Source: Arthrobacter pityocampae (GTDB lineage: Bacteria; Actinomycetota; Actinomycetes; Actinomycetales; Micrococcaceae). Taken from it: DNA of 64,000 nt. The notes beneath the pieces are model-generated. The model was not told where the DNA came from, made no database searches, and saw nothing but the letters and a program-made list of their open reading frames with translations. The DNA lies in contig NZ_PRKW01000004.1 of NCBI RefSeq assembly GCF_002927275.1, positions 186,001-250,000 of the forward strand. The letters run 5' to 3'. Of the stretch, positions 52,161 through 61,532 are shown one piece after another; the first letter of the stretch is position 1, and each line of letters starts with the position of its first letter. Made by a program: the position numbers and the translations under genes.

Positions 52161-53798
52161 CTACAGGTCCGCCAGCATCCCGCCCGGATTCTCGATCGCG
52201 TCCGCGACGAACCGCAGGAAACCGCCCGCGGTGCCGCCGTCGCACACGCGGTGGTCGAAGGCGAGCGTCAGCTCGGTCACCTTGCGGACAGCGAGCCGAC
52301 CGTCCACGACCCACGGGCGGTCGATGATCCGGCCCATCCCGAGGATCGCCGATTCCGGGTAGTTGATGATGGCCGCACTGCCGTCCACCCCGAACACCCC
52401 GTAGTTGTTCAGGGTGAAGGTTCCGGAGGCCAGGTCCGACGGCGTGGCCTTCCCCTCACGGGCCAGGGCGGCGAGGCGGCGGATCTCGGCATCGAGTCCG
52501 CGGGCGGACAGTGTGTCGGCCCGCCGGACGCTGGGCACCACGAGGCCGCGGTCCGTCTGCGCCGCGATCCCGAGGTTCACGCCGTCCACCCGCACGAGCT
52601 CCTGGACGCCGTCGTCGCCGGTCACGATCCGGCTGTTCAGCTCCGGGTAGCGGTCCAAACCGGCCACGACGAACCGTGCCACGAAGGCCAGCAGGCCGGG
52701 CACTGCGTCCGGCGTCCGGCGCTTCATCTCCTCGCGCAGGTCCACGAGGGCGGTGGCGTCGACGTCGACCCAGACCGTCGCCTCGGGGATCTCGCGCCGG
52801 CTGCGGGTCATCGCGTCGGCGATCGTCCGCCGGACACCCCGCAGCGGTGTCCGCTCGAGGACCGCGAGCCCGGAGCGGGGATCGAGCGTCGCGGCCGCGA
52901 TTCCGGGCGTCGCGCCGGGGATGACGTCGGCGGGAGCCTCGAGGTCCGACGACGACGCCGCGGCGATCGCCTGCTCCACGTCGCGGCGGAGGATCAGCCC
53001 CTGCTCCCCCGACCCGTGGAGGTCGGCGAGGCGGACGCCGTTGTCCCGCGCGAGCTTCCGGACCAGGGGCGAGACGCACGTGGGCGCCGCGGCGGACGGT
53101 GCGCTCGTTCCGGCGGTCGCAACCGGTGCCGCTCCCCCGTCGGTCGCCGTGGCCTGAGCACCTGATGTCGCGGCGGGAGAGGCCGGCGCTGCGGCGGGCG
53201 TGGTCGGCGCCGCCGTCGTCCGGGTGGCCGTCGTCGGGGCCGGAGCCGATGCAGCGGGGACGGGCACCGCGCCCTTGCGCGGCCGGGTGCGGCCACCGGC
53301 GAGACCACCGGGCGTGCCGTAGCCGATCAGCACGTTCCCCGAGCCTCCACCGGCCGTCGGGGACCCCCCGGTGGCGGCGGCCGGGACACCGGCCTCCTCG
53401 CGGAGTTCCGCGGCGGCGGCGGCGATCCCGGCGTCGATGCCTGAACCGCCGGCACTGTCGGCTGTCGGTCCTGCACCCTCCGGTTCTGCACTCTCCTGTC
53501 CTGCACCTGCAGGAGCGGTGCCCGCAGCTTCACCGCCCTCGGGCCGGACGGAGAGGAACGGCGCACCGACGTCGAGTACCTGGCCGGGCCGGCCGTGCAG
53601 GACGGCGACGGTCCCGGCGAAGGGCGAGGGGACCTCGACCACCGACTTGGCGGTCTCGACCTCCGCGATGGGCTGGTCGACGGCCACGGTGTCCCCCTCG
53701 GCGACGAGCCAGGACACCAGCTCGGCCTCGGTCAGGCCCTCTCCGAGGTCGGGGAGGGCGAACACCTGGAGCCCGGATTCGACGGCGGGTGCACTCAT
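52161..53798 (-). CDS. bkdC: Branched-chain keto-acid dehydrogenase E2 (dihydrolipoyl acyltransferase)
   Basis: A 545-residue E2. One N-terminal lipoyl domain with the lipoylated Lys at about 51 (EVETAKSVVEV); a Pro/Ala/Thr-rich linker; the peripheral-subunit-binding domain (SPLVRKLARDNGVRLADLHGSG, in part) near residue 235; a catalytic domain ending with DHRVCDGG. It transfers branched acyl groups from the E1 component to CoA, making iso/anteiso acyl-CoA primers for membrane lipids. It follows the E1 beta gene by 1 bp. The E3 (lipoamide dehydrogenase) is not encoded here. Confidence 0.92.
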   Translation of the reverse strand: MSAPAVESGLQVFALPDLGEGLTEAELVSWLVAEGDTVAVDQPIAEVETAKSVVEVPSPFAGTVAVLHGRPGQVLDVGAPFLSVRPEGGEAAGTAPAGAGQESAEPEGAGPTADSAGGSGIDAGIAAAAAELREEAGVPAAATGGSPTAGGGSGNVLIGYGTPGGLAGGRTRPRKGAVPVPAASAPAPTTATRTTAAPTTPAAAPASPAATSGAQATATDGGAAPVATAGTSAPSAAAPTCVSPLVRKLARDNGVRLADLHGSGEQGLILRRDVEQAIAAASSSDLEAPADVIPGATPGIAAATLDPRSGLAVLERTPLRGVRRTIADAMTRSRREIPEATVWVDVDATALVDLREEMKRRTPDAVPGLLAFVARFVVAGLDRYPELNSRIVTGDDGVQELVRVDGVNLGIAAQTDRGLVVPSVRRADTLSARGLDAEIRRLAALAREGKATPSDLASGTFTLNNYGVFGVDGSAAIINYPESAILGMGRIIDRPWVVDGRLAVRKVTELTLAFDHRVCDGGTAGGFLRFVADAIENPGGMLADL

Positions 53799-53799
53799 G

Positions 53800-54876
53800 T
53801 CAGTCCTCCCACTGCAGGGCGTCCACGGCGTCGAGGATGCGGTCGACGCTGGGCAGGTAGAAATGTTCGAGCTTCGGCGAGGGGTACGGGATGTCGAAGC
53901 CGGTCACGCGGAGCACGGGGGCCGCGAGGGAGTGGAAGCAGCGCTCCTGCACGCGGGCCACGATCTCCGACGCCACGGACGCGAAGCCCGGCGCCTCCGC
54001 GACGACGACGGCACGGCCGGTCCGGCGGACGCTGGCGCAGACGGTCTCGTCGTCGAACGGCACGATGGAGCGGAGGTCGATGACCTCGATGGACCGGCCC
54101 TCCTCGGCGGCCGCCGCGGCCGCCGCGAGCGCCGTCGGCACGGACGGCCCGTAGCTGATGAGGGTCGCGTCGGTCCCGGGGCGGCCGACGACGGCCTTGC
54201 CGATGCGTCGGGGCGCCTGCCCGGCCTCGAAGGTCCGGCGCAGCTCCGCGAGGTCCAGCTCCTCCTTCGACCAGTACAGCTTCTTCGGTTCGAGGAACAC
54301 CACGGGGTCCGGGGAGGCGATGGCCTCGCGCAGCATGAAGTAGGCGTCGCGGACGGTTGCCGGGGCCAGGACCGTCAGCCCGGGGGTGTGCGCGTAGTAG
54401 GCCTCGGAGGAATCGCAGTGGTGTTCCACGCCGCCGATGCCGCCGGCGTACGGGATCCGGATGACCAGGGGCAGCCGGACCGTGCCCCTGGTGCGGTTCG
54501 GCATCTTCGCGACGTGGCTGACCACCTGCTCGAAGGCCGGGTAGGCGAAGGCGTCGAACTGCATCTCGACGACGGGTTTCATGCCGTTCATCGCCATGCC
54601 GATGGCCATGCCCATGATGCCGGCCTCGGCGAGCGGGGTGTCGAAGCAGCGCTGCTCCCCGAAGCGGGCCGTCAGGCCGTCCGTGATGCGGAAGACGCCG
54701 CCGAGCGTCCCGACGTCCTCGCCGAACATCAGCACGGAGGCATCGGCCGCCATGGAGTCCGCGAGGGCTGCGTTGAGGGCCTTGGCGAAGGTGGACGTCG
54801 ACCCGCCTCCCGGCGCCGGAGCGTCGTCGGTTCGGACGTCCGCGCCGCCGGCGGGTGCCTCCGTGGTCTGCGTCAT
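53800..54876 (-). CDS. bkdB: Branched-chain keto-acid dehydrogenase E1 beta
   Basis: A 358-residue transketolase-type beta subunit. It has VLMFGEDVGTLGGVFRITDGL (in part), LAEAGIMGMAIGMAMNGMKPV and the C-terminal domain with VIDLRSIVPFDDETV. It forms the active tetramer with E1 alpha, whose stop overlaps its ATG (54876) by 4 bp. The N-terminal ~30 residues are Ala/Pro-rich and probably disordered. Confidence 0.92.
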   Translation of the reverse strand: MTQTTEAPAGGADVRTDDAPAPGGGSTSTFAKALNAALADSMAADASVLMFGEDVGTLGGVFRITDGLTARFGEQRCFDTPLAEAGIMGMAIGMAMNGMKPVVEMQFDAFAYPAFEQVVSHVAKMPNRTRGTVRLPLVIRIPYAGGIGGVEHHCDSSEAYYAHTPGLTVLAPATVRDAYFMLREAIASPDPVVFLEPKKLYWSKEELDLAELRRTFEAGQAPRRIGKAVVGRPGTDATLISYGPSVPTALAAAAAAAEEGRSIEVIDLRSIVPFDDETVCASVRRTGRAVVVAEAPGFASVASEIVARVQERCFHSLAAPVLRVTGFDIPYPSPKLEHFYLPSVDRILDAVDALQWED

Positions 54877-56069
54877 CGTCCGCCCGCCTTCGTCTCTGCC
54901 GCGGGGGTGCCGGCGGCGTCGCGCGCCAGCTCCTCGCGGAGCTGCTCGGCCTGCTCGCGGAGCTGCGTCGTCTTCTCGGTGTACACGTACTCGAACAGTT
55001 CTGCCGGGTTCACAGTGACCTCCGTGTTGAGTCCCTTCCGGATGTCGGCGGCGATCGCGTCCGCCTCGTCGGCGAAGGACTGCTCCTTCTCGTCCGTCAG
55101 CAGGTCCAGGGAGCGCAGGTAGGTGCGCATGCGCGTGATCGGGTCCTTCGGCACCCAGCGCCGGACGTCGTCGGCGGACCGGTAGCGGGTGGCGTCGTCC
55201 GCGTTGGTGTGGGCCTGCATCCGGTACGTGTGGGCTTCGACGAGGCTGGGGCCGCCGCCGTCGCGGGCCCTCCGGACGGCGCTTCCGAGCACCGCGAGGA
55301 GCGCGGCGAGGTCGTTGCCGTCCACGCGCTCGCCGGGCATGCCGTACCCGATGGCCTTGTGGGCGAGAGACGGCGCGACGCTCTGGTTCCTGAGCGGCAC
55401 GGAGATGGCGAACTCGTTGTTCTGGACGAAGAACACGACGGGCACGTGGAAGACGGCGGCGAAGTTCAGGGCCTCGTGGAAGTCGCCCTCGCTGGTCGCG
55501 CCGTCGCCGCACATGGCGAGGACCACGGTGTCCTCGCCGCGCAGCTTGGCCGCGTGGGCGACGCCGACGGCGTGGAGGAGCTGCGTGGCCAGCGGCGTGG
55601 CCTGGGTGGCGACGCGGTGCTCGTGCGGGTCGTAGCCGCTGTGCCAGTCGCCGCGGAGCAGCGTGAGGACCTGGAGCGGGTCGACGCCGCGCGTGATGAC
55701 CGCGACCGTGTCCCGGTAGGTCGGGAAGAGCCAGTCCTGGGCGTCCAGGACCGCGGCGGCGGCGACCTGGCAGGCCTCCTGCCCGTGGGAGGAGGGGTAC
55801 ACGGCCATCCGGCCCTGCCGGACGAGGGCGTTGGCCTGGTCGTTGATGCGGCGGCCGGCGACGAGCCGCCCGTAGGCCTCCAGCAGCACTTCGCCGTCGG
55901 GGAGCAGGTAGCGCTCGTCGGTGGAGTGGCGTCCGTCCGGGTCCACCAGCTGCACGGGCTCGGCCGACGGCAGCAGGGCGCCCTCCGGCGTCGCGCCGCC
56001 GTCGTGCGCTCCGCCGGCGGCTGTCCCGCCGAGCAGGCCACCGCGGCCCTCATTCGTTGCCGTACTCAT
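54873..56069 (-). CDS. bkdA: Branched-chain keto-acid dehydrogenase E1 alpha
   Basis: A 398-residue alpha subunit. The ThDP/magnesium motif is GDGATSEGDFHEALNFAAVFHVPVVFFVQNN (shown in part), plus the phosphorylation-loop region YRMQAHTNADDATRYR. Together with E1 beta it decarboxylates branched 2-oxo acids. The ATG at 56069 is preferred over 56183 because GGAGG lies about 4 bp upstream. It heads the operon bkdA-bkdB-bkdC, divergent from an Lrp-family regulator (208 bp), which probably controls it. Confidence 0.92.
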   Translation of the reverse strand: MSTATNEGRGGLLGGTAAGGAHDGGATPEGALLPSAEPVQLVDPDGRHSTDERYLLPDGEVLLEAYGRLVAGRRINDQANALVRQGRMAVYPSSHGQEACQVAAAAVLDAQDWLFPTYRDTVAVITRGVDPLQVLTLLRGDWHSGYDPHEHRVATQATPLATQLLHAVGVAHAAKLRGEDTVVLAMCGDGATSEGDFHEALNFAAVFHVPVVFFVQNNEFAISVPLRNQSVAPSLAHKAIGYGMPGERVDGNDLAALLAVLGSAVRRARDGGGPSLVEAHTYRMQAHTNADDATRYRSADDVRRWVPKDPITRMRTYLRSLDLLTDEKEQSFADEADAIAADIRKGLNTEVTVNPAELFEYVYTEKTTQLREQAEQLREELARDAAGTPAAETKAGGR

Positions 56070-56277
56070 TCCGCCTCCATCACCAGCCGCTGCAGCGGCA
56101 GTCCATTCCCGGCGCGGAGCGGTAGCTCCGGCACTGGATGCTGTGTGAGACCAGTATGGACAGCGGGCATCTTTTGTATCCACGGACTCGACGAAGTGTA
56201 GATTTTTTCTTGGGAAGGGGGCTATTCTATGGACGAATTGGCAGTGTGAGCTGGATTACGCAAAGGAACGTGGACAC

Positions 56278-56721
56278 GTGGTGGACGGGGTGCTCGACGA
56301 CGTCGATCGGAAGATCCTCGCCGAACTGACGCGGGACGGCCGGCAGTCCGTGACCTCCGTGGCGGAGCGCGTACACATTTCGCGCGCGCATGCCTACTCC
56401 CGTATCGCGAAGCTCACGGAGGACGGCGTACTGACGCGGTTCACGGCGATCATCGACCCGGCGAAGGCCGGCCTCCGGTCCTCCGCCTATGTGACCCTCA
56501 AGGTACGGCAGCACTCCTGGCGGGAGCTCCGCGACAGGCTGCGCAGCGTTCCGGAGATCCACCACATCGCGCTGGTCGGGGGTGACTTCGACGTCATCCT
56601 CCTGGTGCGGGCGGAGGACAACGTGGGGCTGCGGCGGGTGATCTTCGACCAGCTGCAGTCGATGCCGGGCGTCCTGGACACGCAGACGTTCCTGGTCTTC
56701 GAGGACCTCGACACGCGCTGA
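56278..56721 (+). CDS. Lrp/AsnC-family regulator, likely BkdR
   Basis: A 147-residue regulator: helix-turn-helix in residues ~10-50 (LDDVDRKILAELTRDGRQSVTSVAERVHISRAHAYSRI in part) and a C-terminal ligand-binding RAM domain (VGGDFDVILLVRAEDN). GTG start at 56278 with AAAGGAA upstream. It is divergent from the bkd operon, the usual location of the bkd activator that responds to branched-chain amino acids. The 208-bp shared gap is A/T-rich near 56193-56218, a plausible binding site; I see no clear palindrome there. Confidence 0.85.
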   Translation: MVDGVLDDVDRKILAELTRDGRQSVTSVAERVHISRAHAYSRIAKLTEDGVLTRFTAIIDPAKAGLRSSAYVTLKVRQHSWRELRDRLRSVPEIHHIALVGGDFDVILLVRAEDNVGLRRVIFDQLQSMPGVLDTQTFLVFEDLDTR

Positions 56722-56744
56722 GGCCGCGCGGTTGCACCGTCTCC

Positions 56745-58496
56745 CTACTGTCGCCGTCCTCTCCGGATCCGCGTGCCCCTGGGCGTCGAGAGCACTGCCT
56801 CGGGCGCCGCGTCCCCTCCCGGCACAGCCCCGGATTCACGCCGCGGCACGGTCATGGCGGCGACCTCCGTGAGCCGGGGATTGAGGTGGTCATCGCCGTC
56901 CACCGTTCCCGAGTGCCACGACAGCGTGAGCCCGTCCGCGGTGTCCTCGAGCGACGCGAGATTGTTGTCGAACCAGGGCCCCCTGATGTTCTGCCAGCGG
57001 AACGGTGGGTCGGGGACCTTCACGGAGCGCGCCACGAGGGCTCCGAGAGGGGCGGCCACGGTGTAGGAGAGGATGGCGGTGGAGGAGCGCAGGAGCCGCG
57101 GCAGCGGATTGCGGATCGGGGAGCAGACCGCCTGGAGTATCCGGCTGCCCGACGTCCTGTCCACCTCCGCGACGTACGAGAAGTGGACGTCACCCGACAG
57201 GAAGGTCACCGTCTCCGGTGCCGGCCCACGGTTGCCGTCCGCCACGTCCATGGCCATGAGGGCCACGGCGCGGAAGCTGTTCTGGAAGGCGGCCCAGTGT
57301 TCGAGGTCCATGCCTTGCCGCAGCTTCTCACCCAGCCGTGCGCCCCGCGCGCCCCACGCACCCTGGGCGAGGGCCTCGTCCCACGACTCGATGTGATGGA
57401 GCCCCAGCGGCAGGAGGAACGGCAGCGAGGTTCCCACCAGCAGGTGCCGGAATCCGCCCACCATCCGGTCATCCAGCCACGCCGTCTCCTCCTCGCTGAG
57501 CAGGGCCCGCGCATCGGGCGTCAGCACGCGGGACACGCGGGAGTCGACCACGATCAGGCGCGTGTCGTCGAAGTCGCGGCAGTAGCTCCAGCGGTAGCTG
57601 GCCGGGTCCTTGTCCGCCCGATCGGCGAAGGTGTCGAGCTCCTCGCTCAGGTCGAGCTCGGCGTCGTCGTGGTGGTCGACGATCCGCTGCCAGAGGCGGT
57701 CCTCGGCGCGCTGCTCCGGTGACAGGTTGCCGAGGTGCTGGTACACCCAGTACGACGCCAGACCCGCGACGATCCGTTCCTGCCACCAGGAGGTGGCCTC
57801 CATCTCCTGCTTCCAGGAGGTGGAGGCGTTCCAGTCGTCGCGGATGTCGTGGTCGTCGAAGATCATGGCGCTGGGAAGGGTGGACAGCAACCATCGGTTG
57901 GCGCTGTCGGACCAGGCCAGCTTGTACAGGTGGGCGTACTCCTCGTAGTCCTTGAGCTCGGTACCGGGGTCCTCCTCGATGTCCCTCCGCGCGCGGATGA
58001 ACTGCTGCATCTCCTCGCTGGTGGAATCGGCGTACACCTGGTCGCCGAGGAAGAGAATCAGGTCCGGCCGCGGGGGACTGTCGCCCTTCATCCGGTCGAG
58101 CGCGTACGCACGCATGGCGTCGACGCCATGCGTGCGATTGCCCTCCTCGGTGTGGGGGACGCTCGTGCGGCAGGACCCGAAGGCCAACCGCAGGGGCTTC
58201 CCGGGGGTGCGTGTCGCAATGCTCGACGGCGGGACGTCGGGATCCGATCGCGGGTCCGGCCAGGCCCGGTGTCCGTCGATCTCCACCGTGTAGGCGGTGA
58301 CGCTTGCCGGCGCGAGGCCGTCCACCTCGACGAGCGCGTAATGGTGCCCGTGCACCGCGAAGGTGCGTGCTTCCCAGGATCGTCGGGCGGCCCGGACGAC
58401 GACGCGCGCCGCGGCGCCGACCTCCACCCAGATACTTGCCGAGGTTTCGTCGACATACCGCAGCATGGGGCCAAGGACCAAGGGAGCTGGTGTCAT
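56745..58496 (-). CDS. PhoD-like alkaline phosphatase D family protein
   Basis: A 583-residue metallophosphoesterase. The metal-site blocks are RLAFGSCRT, LILFLGDQVYAD, FDDHDIRDDWN and the late FLSGDVHFSYVAEV. PhoD enzymes are calcium/iron phosphodiesterases. Unlike typical secreted PhoD, there is no Tat signal; the protein begins with the beta-sheet N-domain (GPMLRYVDETSASIWVEV), so it may be cytoplasmic or exported by another route. No PHO box was seen upstream. Confidence 0.88.
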   Translation of the reverse strand: MTPAPLVLGPMLRYVDETSASIWVEVGAAARVVVRAARRSWEARTFAVHGHHYALVEVDGLAPASVTAYTVEIDGHRAWPDPRSDPDVPPSSIATRTPGKPLRLAFGSCRTSVPHTEEGNRTHGVDAMRAYALDRMKGDSPPRPDLILFLGDQVYADSTSEEMQQFIRARRDIEEDPGTELKDYEEYAHLYKLAWSDSANRWLLSTLPSAMIFDDHDIRDDWNASTSWKQEMEATSWWQERIVAGLASYWVYQHLGNLSPEQRAEDRLWQRIVDHHDDAELDLSEELDTFADRADKDPASYRWSYCRDFDDTRLIVVDSRVSRVLTPDARALLSEEETAWLDDRMVGGFRHLLVGTSLPFLLPLGLHHIESWDEALAQGAWGARGARLGEKLRQGMDLEHWAAFQNSFRAVALMAMDVADGNRGPAPETVTFLSGDVHFSYVAEVDRTSGSRILQAVCSPIRNPLPRLLRSSTAILSYTVAAPLGALVARSVKVPDPPFRWQNIRGPWFDNNLASLEDTADGLTLSWHSGTVDGDDHLNPRLTEVAAMTVPRRESGAVPGGDAAPEAVLSTPRGTRIRRGRRQ

Positions 58497-58646
58497 ACGT
58501 ATGTTGTACTCCTTCTACCCGTCAGCCCGCAGGCCGGTATGGCCGTCGTGCTGACCCGGGCGGTCCAGGGCGACGCTTCCTGCCCGGATGGCGTCCTTCG
58601 GGTCCAGGGACGGGGCACTTTCCTCGGAGTGAATCCGCACCCCGCG

Positions 58647-59855
58647 CTACGAAGAAATGAACTCGTCGAGCGCGGTCAGGAGGCGGTCGACGTCGTCGTC
58701 GCTGTTGTACGGCGCCAGACCGACCCGCAGGGCGGCGCTGTCCTCGAGATCCAGGCGACGGAAGGCCTCGTACGCGTAGAACGAGCCGGCCGGCGCGAGG
58801 ATGTTCCGTCCTACCAGGAACCTGTAGGCGTCCGCGGAGGAACGGCCCGGGAAGGTCACCAGCAGTGTCGGTGTCCGGTCCCGGGCCTTCGAGTGCAGCG
58901 TGACGGCGTCGCCCAGGTGGGCCAGCCCTGCCTCGATGCGGGAGCGCAACCCGAGCTCGTACCCATCGACCACGTGAGCGGATGCGAGGAGGCGTGCACG
59001 GCGGCCGGCCGCGGCGCCCGGCGCGATCGCCGCGAGGAAATCCACGGCCGCGGTGGCCCCGGCCATGATCTCGTACGGGAGGGTACCGAACTCGAACCGC
59101 TCGGGAACCTCGTTCGTGGACGGCAGCAGCTTGTCCGGCTGCAGCGACTCCAGCAGATCCGGGTCGGCCACGAGGACACCGCAGTGGGGCCCGAGGAATT
59201 TGTAGGGCGAACAGGTGAAGAAGTCGGATCCCAACGCCTTCACGTCGACCGCCGCATGTGCGGTGTAATGGACCCCGTCCACGTGGACCAGCGCACCGAC
59301 GGCGTGAGCGGCATCGGCGATACGGCGCACCGGCGGTTTGGTGCCGAGCAGGTTCGACGCCGCGGTGATCGCTACCAGCTTCGTGCGCTCGGTGATCGCG
59401 GCGGCGACGGACGCTTCGTCGATCTCCGTGGTGTCCGGATCGAAATCGATCCAGCGCACCGTGGCTCCGGCCGCGGCGGCTGCCTGCACCCAGGGGCGGA
59501 TGTTGGAGTCGTGATCCAGGCGTGAGACGGCGACCTCGTCACCCGGCTGCCAGGTCTTGGCGAGGTGGCGGGAGAAGTCGTAGGTGAGCTGCGTGGCGCT
59601 TCGCCCGTAGACGACACCGCGGGGATGCGCCCCGAGCAGGTCGGCCATCGCCGCCCGGAAGCCGCCGACCGCCGCTTCGGCGTTGCTCTCCGAGCCCGCC
59701 CCCAGGCCGCGGTTGGACAGCGGCCCGGTGATGGCGTCCGCTATCGCGGCTCCCACGACGGCGGGGGTCTGTGTTCCGCCGGGGCCGTCGAAATATGCGG
59801 TGCCGGTGAGCAGGGCGGGGAAGTGCGCGCGGAAGCCCGCGATGTCCAGGGTCAT
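58647..59855 (-). CDS. Cysteine-desulfurase-like PLP enzyme (class V aminotransferase fold)
   Basis: A 402-residue fold-type I enzyme. The PLP Lys is in CSPYKFLGPHCG, and the conserved HDSN, HVDGVHYTAHAAVD and NLLGTKPPV elements follow the SufS/CsdA pattern, in a subgroup of stand-alone cysteine-desulfurase-like proteins. No iron-sulfur assembly gene is adjacent and no catalytic Cys loop of SufS type is evident, so the substrate may be cysteine, kynurenine or another amino acid. Confidence 0.8.
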   Translation of the reverse strand: MTLDIAGFRAHFPALLTGTAYFDGPGGTQTPAVVGAAIADAITGPLSNRGLGAGSESNAEAAVGGFRAAMADLLGAHPRGVVYGRSATQLTYDFSRHLAKTWQPGDEVAVSRLDHDSNIRPWVQAAAAAGATVRWIDFDPDTTEIDEASVAAAITERTKLVAITAASNLLGTKPPVRRIADAAHAVGALVHVDGVHYTAHAAVDVKALGSDFFTCSPYKFLGPHCGVLVADPDLLESLQPDKLLPSTNEVPERFEFGTLPYEIMAGATAAVDFLAAIAPGAAAGRRARLLASAHVVDGYELGLRSRIEAGLAHLGDAVTLHSKARDRTPTLLVTFPGRSSADAYRFLVGRNILAPAGSFYAYEAFRRLDLEDSAALRVGLAPYNSDDDVDRLLTALDEFISS

Positions 59856-59867
59856 GTCGCTACTGTC

Positions 59868-60100
59868 TCAGGTGGGGCCGATACGGGAAAGGGCGCGGGC
59901 GAAGGCCGTCGTGGATCGCTCGATGGTGTTTCGCTGTTCGACTCCCGTGCGCCATGCGTGACCTGTCCGTGCCAGGACGTCCTTCTCCCCAAGACCCGGG
60001 TACCGGTATACGGTGGCACGGCTGGCGCCGATGATCTTCCCGATATCCGTCGGCGCCAGCCCTTCGCCCTCCGGCCCGTGCAGGCACCCGGCCTCCGCAT
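59868..60100 (-). pseudogene. Remnant of a serine recombinase (resolvase) C-terminal helix-turn-helix
   Basis: A minus-strand frame ending in TGA at 59868-59870 reads ...GEGLAPTDIGKI then IGASRATVYRY (about 60062-60000), which is the resolvase-type HTH of Tn3/Hin-like serine recombinases. The frame is open upstream only to a TAG about 160 bp before it, with no start codon, and no catalytic serine domain is present. This is therefore a decayed fragment of a recombinase or mobile element. The 344-bp gap between the PLP enzyme and NTF2 genes holds nothing else convincing. Confidence 0.6.
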
Positions 60101-60199
60101 CGTCCGCGGAGATTCCCGTCGACCCGGTGAACCATGCGCTAGCATCAGTGCTCTACGGGCGGCCGCCCGCACTCGACGACGACGTCACGAGGACCGCGA

Positions 60200-60601
60200 A
60201 TGCCGGATCTTCCCTTCCGTGCGGAGACACAGGCGCTCCTGGACGCCGTGAACGCGCTCGACCTCGATGCCCTGCGCGCGATGGTCGACGATGACTACGG
60301 CATCGTCGACATCGATCCGCACGGCCGGACGGTGGTGATCGACACACGAGCGCAATGGGACACCTACATGGCCGAGAACTTCGCGGCGATGCGAGCCGCG
60401 GATGCTGTGCTGTCCTCCCGCGTCATCGACTACCACGGCGTGCAGGTCGATTCCCTGGGCTACTCCGTGCTGCGGTTCGTGCAGAGAGTGGAACTCGCCG
60501 ACGCCGTGATTGAGAACCCGTGTGTCGTGACGATCGTCTGGAAACACACCGACGAGGGCTGGAAAGAAGCCCGCTGGCACTGCTCCCCCGCACCCGCCTG
60601 A
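60200..60601 (+). CDS. NTF2-like (SnoaL) family protein
   Basis: A 133-residue cone-shaped alpha+beta protein. It starts with an N-terminal helix pair (ALLDAVNALDLDALRAMVDDDYGIVD) and ends in alternating strands (VVTIVWKHTDEGWKEARWHCSP), typical of the NTF2/SnoaL superfamily. Members include small enzymes and ligand-binding proteins. No residue set that would identify an activity was recognised. It lies alone, after the recombinase remnant and before the RibD-like gene (255-bp gap with nothing clear). Confidence 0.75.
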   Translation: MPDLPFRAETQALLDAVNALDLDALRAMVDDDYGIVDIDPHGRTVVIDTRAQWDTYMAENFAAMRAADAVLSSRVIDYHGVQVDSLGYSVLRFVQRVELADAVIENPCVVTIVWKHTDEGWKEARWHCSPAPA

Positions 60602-60856
60602 GCCGGCCCGGCGACGGCCGACGGATCCCCGGTGGGGACACGCTGTTCGGATGCGCCGTCACATGGCCGGTGAGCCGTGGCCCTGACCGGTGTCGCGTCG
60701 GTCGGGCGACGACCGTCACAGCCATCGGCGCTCGTAGGCTTCGCGAAGATCTCGACTGCCGTCCGATCCGAGCCCCATGTACATCAGGGGTTGCGTTGTC
60801 TAGTGTCGGTCGTCAGTCGCCGCGTCCGGTGATCACGACCAGCACCAGGAGCTCCC

Positions 60857-61516
60857 ATGTCCCTCGTCCGTGTCCACAACTTCTCCGTCTCCCTCGACGG
60901 CTTCGCCACCGGCGAGGGCCAGCGACTCGACGCCCCGTTCGGGCATGCGGGCTCACGGCTCATGCAGTGGGCGATCGGCACCCGCACCTTCCGGGCGATG
61001 GGCCTCCACGGGGACTCCGAGGCCTCCTTCGGCGTCGACGATGCGTTCGCCGGCGCCTGGGGGCCCGGGATCGGCGCGGAGATCATGGGCCGGAACAAGT
61101 TCGGCCCCCAACGCGGACCCTGGGAGAACGAGGAGTGGAAGGGCTGGTGGGGGGAGAACCCCGTGTTCCACACGCCCGTCGTCGTCCTGACCCACCATCT
61201 TCGGCCGGCCCTCGAGATGGACGGCGGGACGACCTTCCACTTCGTCGACGCCGGCCCCGCCGTCGCGCTGGAGCAGGCCCGCGCCCTGGCCGGCGGCCTC
61301 GACGTGCGGATCGGCGGCGGCGCCATCACGATCCGCCAGTTCCTCGCGGCCGACCTCATCGACCACCTGCACGTCGTCGTCGTGCCGATCATCCTGGGCC
61401 GGGGCGAGCGCCTGTGGGAGGGCCTCGAAGGGCTGGAGGAACGCTTCGACATCGAGGCGACCCCGTCCCCGTCGGGGGTCGTCCACCTGGTCGGCACGCG
61501 TCGCGGCGCCCGGTGA
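60857..61516 (+). CDS. RibD C-terminal/dihydrofolate-reductase-like protein
   Basis: A 219-residue protein of the DHFR/RibD-C fold. It begins VRVHNFSVSLDGFATGEGQR and includes NADP-site features GRNKFGP and IGGGAITIRQFLAADLIDHLHVVVVPIILGRGERLWEG (in part). These stand-alone proteins are probably NADPH reductases; the natural substrate is unknown. It converges on the paa-linked gene at 61533. Confidence 0.85.
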   Translation: MSLVRVHNFSVSLDGFATGEGQRLDAPFGHAGSRLMQWAIGTRTFRAMGLHGDSEASFGVDDAFAGAWGPGIGAEIMGRNKFGPQRGPWENEEWKGWWGENPVFHTPVVVLTHHLRPALEMDGGTTFHFVDAGPAVALEQARALAGGLDVRIGGGAITIRQFLAADLIDHLHVVVVPIILGRGERLWEGLEGLEERFDIEATPSPSGVVHLVGTRRGAR

Positions 61517-61532
61517 ACCCGGACGCCAGGCG

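Noticed and set aside
54855-56201. Plus-strand frame opposite bkdA and bkdB
   Set aside because: It is complementary to E1 alpha with intact cofactor motifs; the translation has no recognisable domain.
58494-58503. Palindrome CATACGTATG at the PhoD start
   Set aside because: It is formed in part by the start codon itself and has no matching second site; it is likely to be chance.
59930-59965. tRNA 3'-end-like GTTCGACTCCCGTGCGCCA on the plus strand
   Set aside because: The five bases before the TTCGACT loop do not pair with those after it, and no acceptor or D/anticodon arms can be built. It falls in the recombinase-remnant frame.
60602-60856. Possible gene in the gap between the NTF2-like and RibD-like genes
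   Set aside because: Open frames here are short, with no ribosome site and no recognisable pattern. Only a weak TTGCGT/TAGTGT promoter-like pair near 60790-60805 was seen.
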